This document shows positions 19,670 through 29,399 of a stretch of 64,000 bases of DNA, in pieces (positions within the stretch are counted from its first letter, which is position 1; each line of letters opens with the position of its first letter). The stretch spans positions 29,756,851 through 29,820,850 of the forward strand of contig OU862909.1 in assembly GCA_917880885.1 (NCBI GenBank), given 5' to 3'. The translations under genes were made by a program, and so were the position numbers. This stretch comes from Limnephilus marmoratus (Eukaryota; Arthropoda; Insecta; Trichoptera; Limnephilidae). The notes under the pieces are model-generated. The model did not search any database and had not been told where the DNA came from. It worked only from the letters and a program-made list of their open reading frames with translations.

Positions 19670-21420
19670 TGGAATAATGATAATAACATTGAGAATGTAG
19701 CATTTGTTAAAGCAATCAAAGCACAGTTGAAATTAAATGGTAAATTCTTCGAAGCCATGATTGATTCAGGTTGATCAGTTTGTGTTTTTCCAGAAACATT
19801 ATTTTGTAAACATTTCAGTAATTTAGAATTGTCACCCGCAACATGAAAAATTTCAGGTGACGACGGGAATATCTTGAATGTTGTGGGTAATACAAATTTC
19901 AAGGTCGAATACAATAATCTAGTTAGGTTAATAACCTTTATCATTGTAGCAAACGGTTCAGAACTGATAGTAGGAAGAGATTTCATGGAAACCTTTAACC
20001 TCAACATTATTTCAAAACAAAATTCTATCTATTCAGTTTCGTCAGAAAAAGAGAAAATTGATAAAATTAAAAAAAAAATTCCAGAAGTTTTTGACCGGAA
20101 ACTAGGACGGTTTAATAAATTCAAAGTGAATTCTAAAGTGAAGAAAGATGGAAATCCTTTTTTCTGTAATGCTAGGCCAGTACCTTTCGCTATTAGAGAT
20201 AAGATCGAATGTGAACTTAAATCCATGGTGAGAGATGGTATTATTTCGCCAGTGAAAAGCAGCGAGTATGCGTCTCCTAACGTTCCGGTGGTTAAGAAAA
20301 ACGGCGAAATTCGTATTTGCGTAGATTATAAACGAAGTTGAAATCTTATTACAGAATTAGAGAAATACCCGCTACCTAGGATCGAAGAGGTTATTCACAA
20401 GGTTACTTTTGGAAAAAAAATTTACAAAACTGGATTTAAAACAAGCTTATTTACAGTTAGAACTGCAGGATAGCTGTAAGAAATTTACAACGATTAATAC
20501 GCATTTAGGATTGTTTGTTTACTATTGTCTAGTGTTTGGGTTTAAATCTGCTCCGGCAATTTTCGCTCGAACAATAGCTAGTTGCTTGCAAGGTATCAAG
20601 AGCGTGGCATTTTACTTAGTTGATATTATCATCTCAGTGATCAATGAAAGGGATCTGATGAATAATATCATGGCAGTTTGCAAGCATTTACAAGAATGCG
20701 GGTTATGTGTCAATACGGAAAAATGCCAATTTTTTGTAAAAGAGTTAGAGTTTTTGGGGTACATCATTTCTGAAAAGGGAATCCAACCTCAAACGGATCA
20801 ATTAGAAGCCATTAAGAATGCACCTTATCCGACGGACGTTCTTAAACTTAAAAGTTTATTAGGATTTTTCAGTTTTTACCGGAATTTTATACCTAATATG
20901 TCGTCAATCCTAGATCCACTTCATAATCTTTTAAAGAAATATGTTAAATGGGTTTTTACTAGAGAATGCTCTAACGTAATAAAGAATTTGATGAATAAAA
21001 ATACGATTTTGACGAATTACATACCTCACCTTCCGGTTAAACTTTATACGGACGCAAGCACTTCCGGTCTAGGAGCTTGTTTAGTTCATTCCTTCGCAAA
21101 CGGTACGTTGCGACCTATAGCATTTGCATCTAGAAGCTTAATAGCTTAATATAGCATCTTAGATTTAGAGGCTTTAGCTATAGTGTTCGGTTTGAATAAA
21201 TTTTTCCAATATTTATATAGCAGAGAATTCACGCTGTGCGTAGATAATTTGCCTCTGATGAGAATTCTCGGTGAACATAAAAATATTCCAGTACTCGCGG
21301 CAAATAGATTGCAAAGATACGGAATAATTCTAGCAGGTTTTTCTTATAAAACGGAATTCGTAAGATCTTGCAAGAATCAGGCGGATTTTCTGTCTCGACT
21401 ACCTTTAGAAACGTCAGTCG
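19670..21420 (+). pseudogene. Gypsy pol: protease, reverse transcriptase, RNase H
   Basis: The protease active-site triad DSG is visible near 19,765 but is followed at once by a stop. RT starts near 20,070 and covers 20,130-20,330 (VPVVKKNGEIRICVDYK) and 20,409 onward (FTKLDLKQAYLQLEL with its Asp, GFKSAPAIF). The catalytic box reads FYLVDIII where YLDD is expected, so the first Asp of the pair is Val. RNase H begins near 21,045 (YTDASTSGLGACLV) and continues after a stop at 21,148. Stops at 20,341 and 21,148 separate the frames. Clearly dead by sequence. Confidence 0.8.
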
Positions 21421-21424
21421 AGGA

Positions 21425-22920
21425 GTTAAAAGAAGACTATTGGTCAGATTTCGTAAATTTTGTTAGCAATTGTGAGAATCTAGACGTTAATTTGACCACG
21501 GAAGCCACTAGAGCAGACGCTGTCATTCAAAGCGTAATGGCTTGCTTAAGGCAGGGGTGGCCCAAGCGGATTAATCGCGAAGATAATTTATGGAAATATT
21601 GGATAAAAAGAAATGAACTTTCGATTGTTAAGGATTGTTTATTTTGGCAACATAGGATTATTGTTCCAAATTCGTTGCATAAAAAAGTTTTAGAGCTTGT
21701 GCACCGTTCACACTTAGGTATTGTGAAGATGAAAGGGTTAGCAAAAGGTTATTTTTGGTGGACGTCGCTGAGCAAAGATTTAGAGAAAATTGTTCAGGAA
21801 TGTCCAGAATGCGCTTCGACGAAACAATCTTTTTTTTTTTTTTTTTTTTTACAGTGAATACCGCACAAGAATCTCAACTGCTCCCGTCTGGAGCCAGTGA
21901 GACTATGGCATCCCCAATTGGGGTATGTTGTGAGGCTGAAGGTAATGGGGAGGGGAAGGAGGTGGGGAAGAGGAAGGTTGGGAAGTACCTGGCTATTCAG
22001 ATCTGGTCACTAAACACGGCTAAAGCCATTTTCAAGCAACGTTTCAATTCTGAATGGTGGTCTTACACCAGGGCGATACTAATAGTATCTTCCACTCTGG
22101 AACATGACGCAAATATACTATATATTATTTAATTAATCTCCATTATATTATTAAATTTAATCTCCTCCAAAGAGTCAATTATCGATATGGCCTAATTCAG
22201 GGAAGGTCTGCAGTAGGTTACACCTAGATTACAGTGGGCCGCTGGAAGGGAAAATGTTTTTGGTCGTCTGCGATTCATTCACTAAATTGGTCGACTGTAT
22301 TGAAGTTCAAAGGGCAGATTCAGCTAATACTATATTTGAATTGAGAAAATTATTTGCAAATTTTGGCAACCCTGAACTCATATTGTCGGATAACGAAACA
22401 TCTTTTACGAGCGAGATTTTCAAACAATTCCTTCGGGAAAACAATATTCATGACATCTCCAGTTATGCACCCAAAGAGCAACGGTTTCGCGGAAAACTCA
22501 GTGAAAACTACTAAGGGTTTTCTTAAAAAACTTATGATAGAAAATAAATTTCAGGTTGATTACAAGGATAAATTGTTACAATTCTTGTCCGATTATAGAA
22601 ATACACCACATTGAGTAAAATACACCACGGGAATCGAGCCAGCAGTTTTGCTTTTTGGTAGGAAACTTAGATCTACCTTTGACAGTCTCATTCCGAAAGA
22701 GAGTGAACAATGTGTGTCAAAACAACATGATTTGGCGAATAAAAATATTGAAACCAGTCAACGTAAACAGGCTAAGAATTATGGTGGTGTAAAAATGAGA
22801 AATTTTATTGTGGGACAAAAATTTCAGGAAAAATAATAAATTAACATGAGTAAAGGGAATAGTTACACATAATATTGGAAAAAAATTATATTTGATTGAA
22901 ACTTGTGATTATCAATTAGT
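21425..22920 (+). pseudogene. Gypsy integrase, interrupted by a retroposon
   Basis: The N-terminal zinc-binding region is seen as HRSHLGI...CPEC (21,700-21,810, HHCC pattern). The frame stops at 21,830, where the family B element is inserted, and picks up at about 22,164. The catalytic core follows with LHLDYSGP (first Asp, about 22,230), LILSDNETSF (second Asp, about 22,390) and a frame change near 22,470 before SNGFAENSVK, which carries the Glu. The C-terminal part ends around ETCDYQLVWKRHVDQ (22,900-22,940). Frameshifts lie at about 22,470 and 22,615. Not functional. Confidence 0.75.
21831..22158 (-). mobile_element. family B retroposon, copy 2, inserted in Gypsy integrase
   Basis: A run of 20 T begins the insert, read as a poly(A) tail of a minus-strand retroposon. 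The body matches 1,620-2,068. AATCT flanks both ends (21,826-21,830 and 22,159-22,163), giving a 5-bp target duplication. No coding. This copy is uninterrupted and therefore the better reference for the family. Confidence 0.75.
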
Positions 22921-23375
22921 TTGGAAACGTCATGTGGACCAGATGAGAAACTTGTCAGTCGATGGAGCGATGTTGTCTCAGATTTGCCAGATTCCGCGTT
23001 AGATGATACGAGGGCTGAGCATTCTGAGAGAGAGTTGTCCGATCTGTGGAGTGAGTTAACTGTGGTTTCTCCTGATTTCAGACTGGCGGAGGGAGGGGAG
23101 AGGACACCGGAGGAAGTCTCAGACGCAGCAATCCCGATACAATGCCGAAGCCGGCAGTACACAGAACATCGTACAGTCCCTGGTCGGGAAGACTCCGACC
23201 GAGATAATTATCTACAAGGAAGGAACAAATCTTTCAAGGATATAATTATGTGTATAAAATAATATAATATGTGTGTAAATAATAATATGTATATAATACT
23301 TAAGATAACTTTGTAAATTGTAGTCCTGAAATATTTAAGATGTTTATGAAATACTTAGATTTACAGCTACTGATT

Positions 23376-23398
23376 ACAGGGGGAAGGGTGTAGTGTAT
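23376..23398 (+). promoter_or_regulatory. polypurine tract and 10-bp stub of the 3' LTR
   Basis: AGGGGGAAGGG is followed by TGTAGTGTAT, the LTR start. The next base already belongs to satellite sequence (TAGGCCGAAATAACGACCG), so the rest of the 3' LTR is gone. Confidence 0.7.
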
Positions 23399-23590
23399 TA
23401 GGCCGAAATAACGACCGAAAGATGTGTTAAATATATATTTTTTAATTCTTAAGATTAATTCATATAAAGATCATGATTCTTGGAAAGAATCCAAAATTTC
23501 AGTTGGTTAGGCGCCAATGAACCGAAATTATGATCGAGCACAAGTGTGAAAACGTCCGAGCCCAAGTGCTTAAACAACCGACCCCATGGT
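23399..23590 (+). repeat. 182-bp satellite, block 2
   Basis: One unit plus a partial: GGCCGAAATAACGACCGAAA, then AAAATTTCAGTTGGTTAGGC and CCGACCCCATGG. Same orientation as blocks 1, 3 and 4. Confidence 0.8.
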
Positions 23591-23599
23591 GTTTATTTA

Positions 23600-24650
23600 T
23601 TTTATTATTATTACATTTATTACATACAAGATATAACAATATAAAAGGAAGCTTTGACTGTCCAAATAGGAAGGTTTCCCGTTTTAGGACAGTCAAATTG
23701 GCAGGTTGCGTGTACATAATTTCACATTAATGGATTCAATAATAGTTAACGATAATGGTACATATTGGGGGAGTTACTTAGATATTAGGTACAATATCAG
23801 ATATAAGTTGTGTTATTCTAGGTATACAGCAGTAATAAACAATAAAATCCAGGTAGGTACATGTAAAATATAAAATAAAATAAAAATATAACATATAAAT
23901 GTAAGAAAGAAAAATAAGAGAAATATTTTTTTAGGAAAATACAAATTAGCAGTAATAAACAATAAGATCCAGGTAGGTACATGTAAAATATAAAATAAAA
24001 ATATAATATATAAATGTAAGAAAGAAAAATAAAAAGATATTTTTTAGGAAATACAAAATACAAAATCGAAGAAATCAACTCAGACTACGTTTTTTAATAA
24101 TTTTTCGGAATCTGTCCTACCTAAGTCTAATAACCATTTTGTAATTTTAGTACCGAAGGATGATAATTCACACAGTTGAGAGGGGATTTTGTTGTATATT
24201 TTTGGTCCCAGGTATGAGAAAACTTTTTGGTAAGCCGCAGTATTGCTTGTTGGAATAGAAAGGTCGTTTCTGCTCTTACTTCTGGTTTGATGATTATGAT
24301 CGACTGTTATCGTTTTGTTTTTATTTTTGTGGACGCAGATTGTTATTTTTTTTATGTAACACTGTCGAACATCAAGCACATTAAACTCCTTGAAGAGAGC
24401 GTCGCTCGAGTATCTGAAGGGTTTCTTCATAATGACACGTAGAATGGATTTCTGTGCCTTCAGTAGCGGGTATAATATTGTTAATCCTGTTCCACCCCAT
24501 CCAATGCAACCGTAGGTTATGACGGAGTTACAGAGCCCGTAGTATATTTTTTTAATGTCTTAAGTTTTTATAATTTCCCGCAATGCTATAAATATATAAA
24601 TAAGCTTGCGCACTTTATTAGCTGTGCTTTCAATTTGTTGTTTCCATTTA
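23600..24650 (-). mobile_element. CR1-like LINE, 5'-truncated copy
   Basis: The 3' end (plus left) carries the perfect 11-bp terminal stem-loop (23,653-23,697). A ~120-bp tandem duplication lies in the 3' UTR (23,827-24,060). ORF2 C-terminus occupies 24,080-24,650. The copy stops at 24,650 where a (TAA)n tract and the R4/Dong-like element begin. Confidence 0.7.
24080..24650 (-). pseudogene. CR1-like ORF2 C-terminal fragment
   Basis: The main frame (24,080-24,430) reads KKPFRYSSDALFKEFNVLDV and FSYLGPKIYNKIPSQ, closely similar to the end of ORF2 in the near-intact element at 27,708-29,399. Upstream, to 24,650, a second frame gives the KVRKL.YLF segment that follows the RT domain. The frames are joined across a frameshift near 24,430-24,450. 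No catalytic residues remain. It probably shared a source with the 27.7-kb copy but is more diverged. Confidence 0.7.
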
Positions 24651-24676
24651 ATAATAATAATAATAATAATAATAAT
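24649..24676 (+). repeat. (TAA)n tract at the 5' junction of an R4/Dong-like element
   Basis: Nine TAA units. Dong of Bombyx was reported inserted in TAA repeats, so this is a likely target site, not a random microsatellite. Confidence 0.8.
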
Positions 24677-26449
24677 TCCTTTTGGAATACAGATTTGCTA
24701 GTTAATTTAAAAGGTAAGAAAATAGTAGTACCGGGCATTTCAATAAAAAGAGGGATTTTTCAAGGAGACTCATTGAGCCCTCTTTGGTTTTGCTTAGCAT
24801 TGAATCCCCTTTCTAAAATGTTAATTAAAAGCAAGTTTGGAATAAAAATTAAGGGTAATACAAGAGAGAGTAGTATAGTTTCACATCTATTATATATGGA
24901 TGATATAAAATTATTTTCAAATTCTGAATCAAATTTAGAGAAAATGATTAAGGTAGTTAAAATTTTTTCAGATGATATTAAAATGACTTTTGGTTTAGAT
25001 AAATGTAAAACTATCCATATAGAGAAAGGCAAAATTGTAGATGGAGACGAGGGTATATTTAGAAATTTCAAAATTCAAAGTATGAAAGGGGATGAGGTTT
25101 ATAAATATTTAGGATACCCGCAATCGAATAGATTAGATCACACTAGTATTAAAAATGATATTAGGATTAAATTTCAAACTAGGATCAGAAAAATTTTAAA
25201 ATGCAATCTATCTGCTAAAAATTTAGTAAAAGCAATAAATACTTGGGCAATACCTCTACTAACGTACTCATTTGGCATAATTAAATGGTCCAATACAGAT
25301 TTAGATAGTTTAGAACGATTAATTAGAACTACGTTAACAAAATTTAATTGCCATCATCCAAATTCAGCTATAGAACGAATTAATTTACCTAGAAATTTAG
25401 GAGGTAGAGGTGTAGTCAAAATAACATCTTTGAAACACAATCAGGTAGAAATGCTTAGAAATTTTTTCCATAGGAAAGCTAATAGCTCAGAAATGCACAA
25501 AATAATTTGCAAGGCAGATAGAAATATTACACCTTTAAATTTATATGACGAGAATGCCAACATTCTTATAAATACTAACCAGGAATTATTAGATTCCTGG
25601 TCAAATAAAATTATTCACGCAAAACACTTCAATTATCTCAACCAAACGTATGTTGACAAACTTTCGTCAAACAAATGGTTGAGTATTGGAGAGTTGAGCG
25701 CAGAAATAGAAGGATTTATGCTTGCAATTCAAGATAGAGTCATTAATACTAAAAATTATAGAAAGCATATAATCAAAGATATAAATCAAATTGATGATTT
25801 ATGTAGAAAATGTTTGGCTTTTCCCGAAACTATAGAACATATTATATCGGGATGTTCTATATTAGCGCCTTCCGAGTATACATTTAGGCACAATCTGGTT
25901 TTAAAAATAATTCACCAAAGTTTGGTAATTAAACATAACTTGATTGATTGCCGTAATGTAGTACCTTATTATGAATATGAACCAAATTCATTTATAGAAA
26001 ATGAATTTTATAAAATATATTATGATAAAACTATACTAACAGACAGAACAATTAGTCATAATAGACCTGATATAGTTTTACATGACAAAATTAAAAAAAT
26101 AACTTATATCATTGATGTAGCTATTCCAAATTCCTGTAATATTCAAAAAACTGTTTCTGAAAAAATTAGAAAATACACAGATTTAGGAAATGAGATTAAA
26201 AGAATTTGGCATTCTCAGACTATAAAAATATTACCATTTGTTATTTCGGCCACTGGCATAATACCTAGGAATCTGATTCAAAATTTAAGCATATTAGATT
26301 TGTCAAAGAATTTGTATATAAAAATGCAAAAAGCAGTAATTTTAAATACATGTAGGATTACAAAAGATTTTTTAAATATTTATATTGAGGGATCAGTAGG
26401 ATTTATAGGTTCAATTAGAAATGCCACAGAGCCGAACCCTCTGATATGA
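24677..26449 (+). CDS. R4/Dong-like LINE polyprotein, 5'-truncated but open
   Basis: The frame stays open for about 590 codons from the (TAA)n junction. The first Met (24,635) lies outside the element, so numbering from it is only a convenience. RT begins at the RGIFQGDSLSPLWF motif (residues 39-52), with the catalytic YMDD at 87-90 and LGGRGV near 255. A CCHC knuckle (C390, C393, H402, C407) precedes a restriction-enzyme-like endonuclease with RPD at 477-479 and a second Asp at 494 (YIIDVAIP). RT followed by CCHC and this type of endonuclease marks the R2/R4 groups. The N-terminus and first RT motifs are missing. No stop interrupts it, which suggests recent insertion. Confidence 0.8.
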   Translation, partial: SFWNTDLLVNLKGKKIVVPGISIKRGIFQGDSLSPLWFCLALNPLSKMLIKSKFGIKIKGNTRESSIVSHLLYMDDIKLFSNSESNLEKMIKVVKIFSDDIKMTFGLDKCKTIHIEKGKIVDGDEGIFRNFKIQSMKGDEVYKYLGYPQSNRLDHTSIKNDIRIKFQTRIRKILKCNLSAKNLVKAINTWAIPLLTYSFGIIKWSNTDLDSLERLIRTTLTKFNCHHPNSAIERINLPRNLGGRGVVKITSLKHNQVEMLRNFFHRKANSSEMHKIICKADRNITPLNLYDENANILINTNQELLDSWSNKIIHAKHFNYLNQTYVDKLSSNKWLSIGELSAEIEGFMLAIQDRVINTKNYRKHIIKDINQIDDLCRKCLAFPETIEHIISGCSILAPSEYTFRHNLVLKIIHQSLVIKHNLIDCRNVVPYYEYEPNSFIENEFYKIYYDKTILTDRTISHNRPDIVLHDKIKKITYIIDVAIPNSCNIQKTVSEKIRKYTDLGNEIKRIWHSQTIKILPFVISATGIIPRNLIQNLSILDLSKNLYIKMQKAVILNTCRITKDFLNIYIEGSVGFIGSIRNATEPNPLI

Positions 26450-26612
26450 AAATATCTGGAGTCGGTGAATTATATTCCCATTTGGTCTCTAGTAGGTTGA
26501 CATGTTGTTCTTGTATTGTTTTGTATTTATAATACTTATATAGTGCAATTGCATAACGTGGATTCACTAGATGATCATTTGGGGAAGTGTATGAAAGGGT
26601 TTAGTTTTTCCT

Positions 26613-26679
<67 letters not shown>

Positions 26680-26700
26680 GGGGAAAATTTAACCCGGACA
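26450..26700. other. 3' tail region with a 64-base T tract
   Basis: About 165 bp follow the R4/Dong-like stop, then an uninterrupted T run (26,615-26,678). The run could be the poly(A) end of the minus-strand CR1-like LINE to the right or an expansion in the R4/Dong-like tail. I cannot decide between these. Confidence 0.5.
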
Positions 26701-26750
26701 TTTAAATCTGGTGCGTAAAAAAATATATACAATGAAACATATGTGGAAAC

Positions 26751-26795
26751 TTTGACTAGCCAACTAGGAATGGATCCTGTTTTAGGCCAGTCAAA
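26751..26795 (-). ncRNA. 3'-terminal stem-loop of the CR1-like LINE
   Basis: An 11-bp stem (minus strand TTTGACTGGCC with GGCTAGTCAAA) encloses 23 nt. The copy at 23,653-23,697 has the same stem with a U-A pair replacing this copy's G-C pair, that is, covariation. In related LINEs the RT recognises a 3' hairpin, so this is a plausible recognition signal. Confidence 0.6.
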
Positions 26796-27339
26796 ATATT
26801 ATTTATTGAATGAAACAAGTGTTACGATTAAATTCCTCGTAGAAGCTTTAGTTAATAACTACAATTTTGAACTCATAAAAAAAAGAATAAGCGAAGAGAA
26901 AAAAACAATGTCTTAAAGTACAGATTTAGTATCGAATGCTTGTTTAACAATAGATAAATGTTTGGACATGAAAAATTGATTGAGAATCGAGACCAGCTTC
27001 AAGTGTGATGACAAAATCCATATTATAATTAAAGTGGATGTTTAAACATGATTACAAAAAATAATTATAATTAACGTGAGTGACGTATCCCTCAACTTTA
27101 AGAGCGGGTAAAGAAACTCAAAAAGAATGTGACTCGAAAAGGATGCAGCAAATGAATAAAAACAATTTGTATATAAATATGTCTTAAGTTAATGTATAAA
27201 TAGTGACATGAGAAAGTGGTTGATAACCAATTGTATTTATTTCCCTTTCCTTGCTTCATTTTTTCATCCTACTAAGATATTTTCCCTTATAGAACTTAAT
27301 ATAAAATAAAACCGGTAAAGTAAATAAAATCCAGATGGT

Positions 27340-27635
27340 AATAATAAAAAGAAAGATCACCGCAGGAGATGAATGTAGAACAATGGGAAGGGTATTGATA
27401 AAATAGTAGACAATTATGTTCTGAAGTGATAAGTACGTGTTTTTGTAATATTACGTATAGTACGTAATTTTGTATAATTTTGTACGTATTATGTATAAAT
27501 TATAATTTACGTAATTTTGTATAATAAAAAGAAAGATCTCCGCAGGAATTGAATGTAGAAAAAATGGGAAGGGTATTGATAAAAGAATAGACAATTGTGT
27601 TCTGCAATGATAAGTACGTGTTTTTGTAATGAATG
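27340..27635. repeat. direct duplication in the LINE 3' UTR
   Basis: AATAAAAAGAAAGATC(A/T)CCGCAGGA... to GATAAGTACGTGTTTTTGTAAT occurs twice (about 27,340-27,450 and 27,522-27,632), separated by ~70 bp rich in TACGTAATTTTGTA. Confidence 0.8.
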
Positions 27636-27707
27636 GAACTATGAGTGAGTGTTTTTTTTTTATTTTCTTATATATTTTTTAATTTTGTTTTATTTTATAT
27701 GATCAGA

Positions 27708-29399
27708 CTAACTATTGGTCAACATATCTTCGCTTTTGATCCTCCCTAAATCAAGGAGCCGGTCGTTGATCAATTTGCGCAAAACATTTGCACTTTTAGT
27801 TTTCCAATCATTAGGAATGATATTAAATAATTTAGGTCCTAAGTACGAAAATTGCCGTTGGCCGAGGGACGTCGTGATTTTTATTGGGACTATTGGATTG
27901 TTCCTTGAAAGTCGAGTGTCGTGAAGATGGTCAATGGACGGGAAGTGTTGACGTTGTTTTTGAACATGTAATATAATCTTTCTAATATACAATTGTCTAA
28001 CATCAAGTACTTTTAATACCGTGAATAATGCATCACTGGGGTACCTGAATGGTTTTTTAAGGATGACTCTTAGTATTGATTTCTGAGCTTTAGCCAGGGA
28101 GTCTAATATTGTTTTGGCACATCCACCCCATCCTAGGGATGCATATTCGAGTAAAGAATTACACATAGCATAGTATATTGATTTCATATCTTTAACAGAG
28201 AGAATATTTCTGATGGTTATAAAAAGATGTGTAAGTTTTCTGACTTTTGAGGCCGTTGCGTTAATGTGTTCGTCCCATCTCAGATATTTATCAATGGTGA
28301 TCCCTAGATATTTTAAACTATCCACGCATTCTAGGTTATTGCTAGTACAAGTGTTCGGTTCATTGCAAATGTGAATAGTAATATTTAGTATTACCTTGGG
28401 TTGACCCGCTTGTGTTGCACTAAAACGTATAAATTTTGTCTTATCCGTGTTAAGAGTAAGAAGATTATAGTCTAGCCAATGTTTGACATTGTTTATTCCA
28501 ATTTCTGCTTTTCTATGCGCTTCATACCAGTTTTTGCCCTCAAATATTAAGACCGTATCGTCAGCAAAAGTGATGATATGATCGGCAAGGTTACTGTTGC
28601 AAAGGTCATTGATATAGATATTGAACAATATCGGTCCTAAAGTACTTCCTTGTGGTACACCAAATACGATGTTGGCTGGATCGCTTAGAGTACCACTAAT
28701 AATAACTCTTTGGCTCCGATTTTCTAGATAGCTTCCTAACCATTTAAGTAACTGTCCCTGTATACCAATTAGCTGTAATTTTTTCAAAAGGATTTTGTGT
28801 GAGATGGTATCAAAAGCTTTAGCCAGATCCAGGAAGATCGCGATGCTTTTGATTCCTCGATCGATGTTATTGGAAATTACTTTAGTCAGATTGCCAATGG
28901 CATTTTCAGTACCTAAACCCGGACGGAAGCCATATTGTCTCTCAGAAAGAATGTTATTATCTTCAAGATAAAAGCTAAGACGATTTTTGACAACTTTCTC
29001 TATAATTTTTGAGACTGAATTGACCAAAGATATCGGCCGGTAATTTTGAATCGCAGATTTATCTCCATTTTTGTGTAGTAATACAACAACTGAATGTTTT
29101 AGATGGTTAGGGAATATTCCTGATTTGAGACTTAGATTGGTAATGAACGCTATCGGAAATGCTATGAATGACTTAGTTACTTTAAGCAGATTAGTCGAGA
29201 CTTTGTCTGGTCCACAAGCGTTAGATGGCTTTAGGTCGTCAATTATTTCCAAGACTTCATTCGTCGATGTTTGTATATTGTCTATTTTATGGGCTAGGTT
29301 AGAGGTGACCAACTTGGCAAGTTCGATTTCTGTTTTATTGCATTTATCGAGAATTTTTGGCAAGAGTGGTTCCCACCGATGTGAAGTATTTATTAGCAA
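27708..29399 (-). CDS. CR1-like ORF2, reverse transcriptase part
   Basis: The 563-codon frame includes a complete RT domain: NACGPDKVS (60-68), LHKNGDKSAIQNYRPISLVN (108-127), YGFRPG, FLDLAKAFDT with the first catalytic Asp (about 191), GVPQGSTLGPILFNIYINDL (248-267) and FADDT (278-282) with the Asp pair intact. The YLG motif and C-terminal LGPKLFNIIP tail follow. It copies LINE RNA at the nicked target. The real start lies upstream in the endonuclease frame; the Met at 29,399 is only the first in this frame. A single-base length change in an A run (plus-strand T run 29,354-29,358) separates the two frames. If that is a sequencing error, ORF2 would be intact. Confidence 0.85.
   Translation of the reverse strand: MLINTSHRWEPLLPKILDKCNKTEIELAKLVTSNLAHKIDNIQTSTNEVLEIIDDLKPSNACGPDKVSTNLLKVTKSFIAFPIAFITNLSLKSGIFPNHLKHSVVVLLHKNGDKSAIQNYRPISLVNSVSKIIEKVVKNRLSFYLEDNNILSERQYGFRPGLGTENAIGNLTKVISNNIDRGIKSIAIFLDLAKAFDTISHKILLKKLQLIGIQGQLLKWLGSYLENRSQRVIISGTLSDPANIVFGVPQGSTLGPILFNIYINDLCNSNLADHIITFADDTVLIFEGKNWYEAHRKAEIGINNVKHWLDYNLLTLNTDKTKFIRFSATQAGQPKVILNITIHICNEPNTCTSNNLECVDSLKYLGITIDKYLRWDEHINATASKVRKLTHLFITIRNILSVKDMKSIYYAMCNSLLEYASLGWGGCAKTILDSLAKAQKSILRVILKKPFRYPSDALFTVLKVLDVRQLYIRKIILHVQKQRQHFPSIDHLHDTRLSRNNPIVPIKITTSLGQRQFSYLGPKLFNIIPNDWKTKSANVLRKLINDRLLDLGRIKSEDMLTNS

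Larger units (their letters stand above)
18041..23398 (+). mobile_element. Gypsy/Ty3-type LTR retrotransposon, decayed
   Basis: Order: 5' LTR (18,041-18,322), primer site, gag (about 18,955-19,652), protease, RT, RNase H, integrase (about 19,670-22,920), polypurine tract (23,376-23,388), and a 3' LTR reduced to its first 10 bp. Gag before pol with RT-RH-IN order defines Gypsy/Ty3. No env-like frame follows pol. It has many stops, frameshifts, a mutated RT catalytic box and a 328-bp retroposon inserted in integrase. Satellite DNA abuts both ends, so it inserted into the satellite. Confidence 0.85.

Noticed and set aside
22921..23262. 113-codon frame after Gypsy integrase as an env-like gene
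   Set aside because: No signal peptide, transmembrane segment or cleavage site. Part of it is the integrase C-terminus read in another frame.
24635..24676. Met and Asn run at the start of the R4/Dong-like frame
   Set aside because: These codons come from flanking CR1-like DNA and the TAA tract, not from the element.
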